Source: Cristatella mucedo (Eukaryota > Bryozoa > Phylactolaemata > Cristatellidae). Taken from it: a stretch of 64,000 nucleotides of DNA. Both the position numbers and the translations under genes were made by a program. This document shows, piece after piece, positions 1 to 64,000 of this stretch (the first letter of the stretch is position 1; each line of letters opens with the position of its first letter). The stretch covers positions 3,622,501 through 3,686,500 of the forward strand of contig WPIO01000010.1 of assembly GCA_009760855.2 (NCBI GenBank), given 5' to 3'. The notes beneath the pieces are model-generated. The model saw only the letters and a program-made list of their open reading frames with translations. It was not told where the DNA came from and ran no database searches.

Positions 1-1044
1 TGAATACGCAAGAGGGCAGCCACGTCAAACAGAGCTGCCGAGAGACCGATGCTGATTGATTGGTTTGCTTGCAGCTGCACCCGGGCTGCCCACGTGTGCG
101 GGCTCGAGCAGCTTACCTCAGCAGCTCTTTGCTGCCTTTGACTGCGAGCACGTCACTGCGCCGCATCTCCATCTTAGGCGGCAGAGCTACGGCTCCTAAG
201 CTCACATATTGGAAGCCTATGATTTAGCTCAGTTTAGGGTTAAGGCTCCCATTAACGGATACCAGTCCAGACTCCAACGGCCCGGCCATTTGACCGGCTA
301 GCCAAGGCAGCTAAATCGGCGGAGCACTAAACCGGCGAACCAGTGGCCACAGGATCGTTCGACAGCTCGAGGCAAACGTTTTCTCACTTGCAGTCGCCAC
401 GGCAGGCGGCCTTTTCAGACCTGTGTTTTCAAGCTACCACCGAAATCAATAAGTATGGCCAATCAATAAGCGGCCCAATCATCGGGGGAGGGGCAAGGAT
501 GGCTTCCAGAAGCCGCCTAGGCACTTGCTACCAAGAGCGAGGCAACATTATATAATTGCTCAAGAATTGCTCTACTGTCGGCCTGACGTTGCTAGTGTTG
601 CTCTTTATACAAAGACCTACCAACTCCTATCCAGCCTTGACCCTCATCGGGACAGGAAGCACAAGTTCAACTCAAGGCAGCTGAAATCAAGTCTAGCCAC
701 TAGCCGGATCTTGCCCGGCTCTCGTGCAGGCGACAGAAAGGTCACTCCACACCCACATATGGCTATGGCTGCTGCTGCCGCCACCACCACCACTCGCCGA
801 ATGCGTGGATAACCCTAGACCCGGCTTCGACAGACAGCCAGATTCGAGCCGGATTCTGCCAGCAGGCAACATCGCAGTCAGATCGACGGAAAAGAAAGCG
901 GTCTCGGTGGCGCGTGCTCGGTTTGTAGGCACCGAGCACGCAGAGCGAACGTCCAGGCTGCTCGCTAGAGGGCGCTGCGCCCTGGCCGGTGCGCCACAGC
1001 TGCCGACGGTGCGTGCTCGCATGGCAGAAGCCGTCAGCGTGCAC
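1..1044. other. CDC14 3' side, no recognised gene or repeat
   Basis: GC-rich sequence with short frames on both strands. None resembles the CDC14 tail or another family. It may hold the CDC14 3' UTR or an unrecognised tail exon. Confidence 0.5.
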
Positions 1045-24085
<23,041 letters not shown>

Positions 24086-24860
24086 TCAAGTCACTAAAGC
24101 TTGAGCATCGGCACAAAGTGAACAAATCTGGAGTAAAACCAGCCGGTAAACAAGGCACCGGCCTAAGGGTGCCGGTTCCAGCCCGCTCCAAGGCTCGTTG
24201 CCCGCAGCAATCTTGCCAGTTGGTCCCAGGCTTCTCTCTGGACGTTAAACGCTTGAGAATCTGACGGTAATTTCTTCACGTTGAAGAGATCATATACCAG
24301 CAAAAGGCAACAGCGTGTCCAGGACGATCGGAAGCTACAAAATCCGCTCACAGGCGCGACCAGCTTACTGCTTGTACGGGCATATCTAGCACGTGATACA
24401 CCCTGTCCAACCGTGGTAAAGCCTAACGATCGCCATGGCTACAGGCCAGGTAACACCAGTCTTTCAATGTCGATCTCCCTCTTTCTCTTCAAAGAATAAC
24501 TAAGGAAAACCACATTAACGCCAAAAGAGATTTCGAAATTTGTGCTAATGCTAGCTTCCCACATAAAGCAGTCAGTGAAATGACGATATATCTCCGCAGC
24601 GGCACCGTCTAATTCACTTCCGGGTGCGGTTTGCACACTAAGCTAGCTACTAAGCATTCATTCATACTCTCAGGAGCTAGTAACTGAAAATTTTGAATAA
24701 AAGAAAAAATCAGGAAAATTTAAGTTCAGAAACTGTGTCTTTAGAGTGCTCAATATCTGCTGATATCTGTAGTACACGTGGGTAGGGGGTGGCTGTCGTC
24801 GCTTGCTCTGTCAGTTTAGCTCGGTCGGTTGAGCTCTGTCGGCTAAATTTCGGCGGCGTT
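24086..24860. promoter_or_regulatory. Divergent promoter region between CDC14 and MRI1
   Basis: The 775 bp between two opposed start codons must contain both promoters unless one gene has distant untranslated exons. I see no convincing TATA box and no recognisable repeat here. It is one of the few repeat-free stretches of this size. The boundary and TSS positions are inferred, not seen. Confidence 0.6.
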
Positions 24861-58613
<33,753 letters not shown>

Positions 58614-58912
58614 CTATCGCCTCATAAATTTGCGCTATCCCTAGCCAAGCACTGGGTGACACGACTCAACAAGGCAACTGCAGGAATGTTGAAGTGCTTG
58701 TTATTTTTACAGTTTGTGCATTGTCATCGCTTGGGTGTTTTGAGTGCAATGAGCACACGTGCGTTTGTTTACTTGTACATTTTTGGTCCAAAAACAGTAT
58801 GCTTTTGTACACTCTCAGCTTGGCACATACACAAAGGCCAGGTATTGGCGAAATGCGTCCGAAATTCTGCAACTGGGCAACAGGACATTTTAGCTGTGAC
58901 TTAGGATTCGAC

Positions 58913-58918
58913 ATTAAA
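58913..58918 (+). terminator. Candidate MRI1 poly(A) signal (ATTAAA)
   Basis: ATTAAA lies 300 bases past the MRI1 stop and is followed within 40 bases by a GT/T-rich run (ggtttgctttgtattttgtt), the usual arrangement for cleavage. The next AATAAA (59383) lies inside a dispersed repeat. Inferred from position only. Confidence 0.4.
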
Positions 58919-58971
58919 AAACTGTCACCCAATGGTTTGCTTTGTATTTTGTTAATCTCTTAAGGGGAATG

Positions 58972-59395
58972 TCAAGAAAATATTTATAAAGTGTGTCTGA
59001 CAGTCATATTTATTTAGGTTATCTTTCAAAAGACAAATATATTAGAAATAAGATCGCAAGCTCAGAAGACTTCCACATTAAAGATCAAAATGGTTTTACA
59101 AACCACGTCTAACCCGGATGAAAACCGGAAACAACATATCTACAAATAATAAATTTAGCGATCTCCACAATATTCGACATGTATCCCGACTTGTCGAACT
59201 TTGGTAGATCGAGGTAAATGTGTGAAGCTTGTTGAGGTGCATTCTTGTGATTTTCGGCTTATGCTTAACATATCAGAGTTAAATTTGAAATGGAAGTTCA
59301 GCTCTCCTTGTTTTACACGACTCTAAAAACATTTCTGATTTTGGTTGGATATATGTTGCTTTAAGTGTCCATAATTACGCAAAATAAAGCTCTTG
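58972..59395 (+). repeat. Unclassified dispersed repeat, copy 2
   Basis: Collinear with 32385-32790: ctttcaaaagacaaa, acttccacattaa, atatctacaaataataaatt, gaagcttgttgaggtgc, acatatcagagttaaatt, gttcagctctccttgt and atttctgattttgg. Divergence suggests an old family. Confidence 0.75.
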
Positions 59396-59409
59396 GACGG
59401 TTGATGACG

Positions 59410-59670
59410 TATACAACAAAAGTATCCAACCGAATACACTTGATGCCTGCATCAGCTCTACTGTTAAGGCTGACTACTTTCAGCTCCATAACATAAATTC
59501 TATCTTGCTTGGATAAAGACAGCATAGCAAACTGTTCTATGCATTCGTGATATCCCGCTTAGATGTGCGTAACTTGCTACTTGGGTCTTTTTGCCGTTGT
59601 AATGCGACACTTGCAGTTGGTGCAATTTTATGCAGCTACGGTTGTCAGTTGTAGTCGTCGAAACTGCCAC
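59410..59670 (+). mobile_element. L2-type LINE fragment
   Basis: Relics of STVKADYFQLHNI, FYAFVISRLDVRN and LQLVQF-AATVVS-like blocks, heavily decayed. Confidence 0.6.
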
Positions 59671-60690
59671 ACCACTCCACTCCTCGGCAGGTCAAATAAC
59701 CACCTCGGAGGCTCATCAGGAATTGCACCATTTTGATACCTTCAATGACCTCTCAGCGGAGTCAACATACTTCAAGGCACTCAGCAATAACTTGACACAA
59801 GTGTAGATCTCTTTGAGATGTAGGGCGTTAGGAGAGATGTGTTCTTGATCCCAGTAATGTAGCGACACGGCTTTAAGGCTCCTGGCCTAACTGCCTATGA
59901 AGAATAGGCGCCAATCACTGGGATTAGAAATGACTGCTATAGGCTCTAATGAGCCGGCCACAGCGTTGCAGAAGCACAGACCATCTTGCAAACTGAAGAC
60001 GCTGGAATTAAGTTGGTGGCGAATTCTCCTATCTTACTTTCACACTTTTATTCAACAAGTTTGACTCGGTGAGCCTAGATTATATTGATGAGAGCAGGGG
60101 GCCAGGAACGCAGATAAGCAGCGCTTTTCATCGAAAAGAAAGCCTGATAGCAAATGGTGCCAACCGAGCAAATCCGTACGAAAGGTGCTTCTCCGAAGCA
60201 AACAGCGAGCGAATTCGTCATTCTTGACATTTTGCTGGCAAGTGCCTGCTCGTGGTAAGCCTTCGCAGAGGGCTGAATGAACAATCGGAAATTTTTACGA
60301 TTTCAGCCGCCGCCCTTTCAACACGGTCTAAGCTGGTGCCCCGCCCCCGCCCAATCGACCACGTCGCGGTTACATCGTAAAACGATATACTGGTGAGCTA
60401 TGAGAGCGTACGATCGATCGACGTCAATTTTTAATAAACGCATAGATACGATATGCCTTAACTTGGAGCCACTAGCATTGCCAACTACGACAATGAGGTT
60501 CCCAGCTAAGGAAGCTCAACTCTGGAAGCTCATCGTGCAGTGCTCCTTTAGCTCCCAGGAGGCCCGAGTAGTTTCCTTGAGGGGTGATGCAGAGCTTTCT
60601 TTGAGATGGAGATACAAAAGCTGCTACATCCTTTCGCACTCCGTGTACACTTTCAGGGCTTTGTTTTGACAGGCTCTAATATTTTCTGTG
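59671..60690. other. MRI1 3' flank with a GC-box patch
   Basis: Unassigned. A short GC-rich patch (60315-60365) has ccccgcccccgcccaatcg. An ATG-started 51-codon minus-strand frame lies just beyond it (ending at 60075). No family recognised. Confidence 0.35.
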
Positions 60691-60694
60691 CATG

Positions 60695-60830
60695 GTTGAA
60701 CTGAGGAAGAGCCGGCGGTACGAGAGCACGGGTCTGGAGGAACCGGAAGCTCGGATAGGTGGGCTGCCGTACAAGCGAGTGAAGCGACGTGTATGAAAAA
60801 GAAAGGATCCTGGAAGTCGTTGCGATCAAT
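60695..60830 (-). mobile_element. L2-type LINE fragment, antisense, copy of 61500-61625
   Basis: About 110 bases nearly identical to 61500-61625 (gagccggcggtacgagagca, then gtgggctgccgtacaagcga). It is an antisense L2 C-terminal piece. Confidence 0.7.
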
Positions 60831-61359
60831 TTGTTTTAGAGTAGCAAAATATATGCTTCCTTAGAGACAGATCGAATGATGTTGAGCAGCTGGCCTTCTG
60901 GCTCCGAGATAGGTGTAAGATTCATTCTTTATCGGGGGCGGGTGTTCTGTAGAGGCTTCCGGCAGCTTGCTTTATTCGTAAGTTTCTGCCTTCACAAAAA
61001 ATAGGGAATGGCAGTGTTGTGCAGTGGCCAATGAGCCCCAGTCTGGGTCAGCCGTTGGCAGCTTCGATGACTTTTTCCAACTGGGTGCGAGAGATGTTTG
61101 AATTGAGCTGCATGAGCAATAATCAAGAGTTAATGACGAGCAAGGTCAAATCCTCGGACAAGCCACCAAGAGCCAGCAAGTATCTAGCCTAGGCCAGAAT
61201 GTTAAAGCACAGAAGAAGACACTCGGGACCACGGTTAAGTATGACCCAAGGTCAGTAACGTGCACGGAATTCTGCACAAGTAAGAACGCAAAGAATACAG
61301 GAATAAAAATATGATAAGCTTACTGGAAATTAGGGAATGCTAATCGGAACAGGAGCATG
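60831..61359. other. Unassigned
   Basis: Nothing recognised between the two L2 pieces. Confidence 0.4.
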
Positions 61360-63309
<1,950 letters not shown>

Positions 63310-63380
63310 TTTATAATAGTAATAATAATAATACATTGGATATAGCATTCTCTGAGAACTCAATCTCTTCCTATATATTT
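63310..63380 (-). mobile_element. L2-type LINE 3' end only
   Basis: Antisense tail aatagtaataataataatac and half of the hairpin (tctctgagaactcaatctct). Confidence 0.75.
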
Positions 63381-63426
63381 GCTTATCCGCCTCCGTGCCA
63401 AAAATATTGTCTATAATAATAATAAT

Positions 63427-63592
63427 AATAGCTGATTTAATAGCCTCAAGTATATAACGGCAGAAGAACATTGAAGGCTCTCATCACTGCTTGCAATTGG
63501 CAATAAAGGATCGCCCACTGCAGAATTCATATGCACGACCTCATTCATTAAGAGCGAGCACCTTCCCTCCTGGGCTATCATGGCCCAATAAG
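63427..63592 (-). mobile_element. tRNA-derived SINE, antisense
   Basis: Reverse tail tagctgatttaatagcctca, body ggctctcatcactgcttgca, decayed reverse B box, and head tgggctatcatggcc. Confidence 0.78.
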
Positions 63593-64000
63593 TGCCCTTT
63601 GTCGTAATTCGCTGCTCTCGACAGAACTTCGCCTACATGCACAATGTTACCGTTGCCTCTTTGCTACACCTATAAGTGCCTCGCCCGTGGAATTATCGAA
63701 GCATACGCGTACGCCAGCGTTCCGCTCAAGGCGTTGGACGACTACCCGCATCTTCAAAAGGCAGCAGATCTCTCTGGGCTAGCTTAGTTTTGTACAACTC
63801 TGCTTGATCAGCTAAGGTTGCTCTCCTGGAAACTATGACATTACCACCGACTATCAATCTCTGAAGAAAATGCGACAAATAAAGGTTGAGTGCAAATGTG
63901 ATCTACTTCAAATGATGTTCGCGCTTTCGCTCGGACAGAGTTATTCATATATGAATATTTTTTTCAAGCGAGATACTAAACACAGACTCACACACACACA
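63593..64000. other. Unassigned window end
   Basis: No gene recognised. The last bases start a CA repeat. Confidence 0.4.

Overview
This window is animal nuclear DNA: long repeat-filled introns, canonical GT-AG splice sites, tRNA-derived SINEs, many degraded L2/CR1-type LINE fragments, and long GA/CT, GATA, TA and GT microsatellites. I found no bacterial operon, CRISPR array or phage gene. The phylum cannot be fixed from the sequence; an intron-rich, repeat-rich invertebrate is my best guess.

Two conserved single-copy genes sit head to head. On the minus strand, positions 24085 down to about 1045 carry a 13-exon CDC14 dual-specificity phosphatase gene. It encodes the complete catalytic core, with HCxxGxxRTG at Cys284 and the presumed general acid at Asp257, plus a variable tail. 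All exon phases join without a break. On the plus strand, 24861 to 58613 carries a complete 5-exon MRI1 gene (methylthioribose-1-phosphate isomerase, methionine salvage; 357 residues; Cys164 and Asp244 present). The 775 bp between the two start codons must hold both promoters unless there are distant 5' UTR exons.

Layout: 1-1044 is the CDC14 3' side. 1045-24085 is CDC14; its intron 11 (about 10.9 kb) holds L2 fragments, four near-identical 853-bp tandem copies (6181-9596) and a TA-cored inverted-repeat element. 24086-24860 is the divergent promoter region. 24861-58613 is MRI1; introns 1-3 (11.5, 14.2 and 6.7 kb) hold L2 fragments in both directions, SINEs and a 17-copy, 50-bp minisatellite (44981-45830). 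58614-64000 is the MRI1 3' flank, with more L2 debris, a second copy of an unclassified dispersed repeat and a 200-bp GA tract.

The two genes are not known to act together; CDC14 is a cell-cycle and cilium phosphatase, MRI1 a metabolic enzyme. The most unusual structure is the 50-bp minisatellite. Its unit is, in antisense, the YxDD active-site box of an L2 reverse transcriptase, and its variants reveal a 7-unit higher-order repeat. No wholly new biological system is evident.
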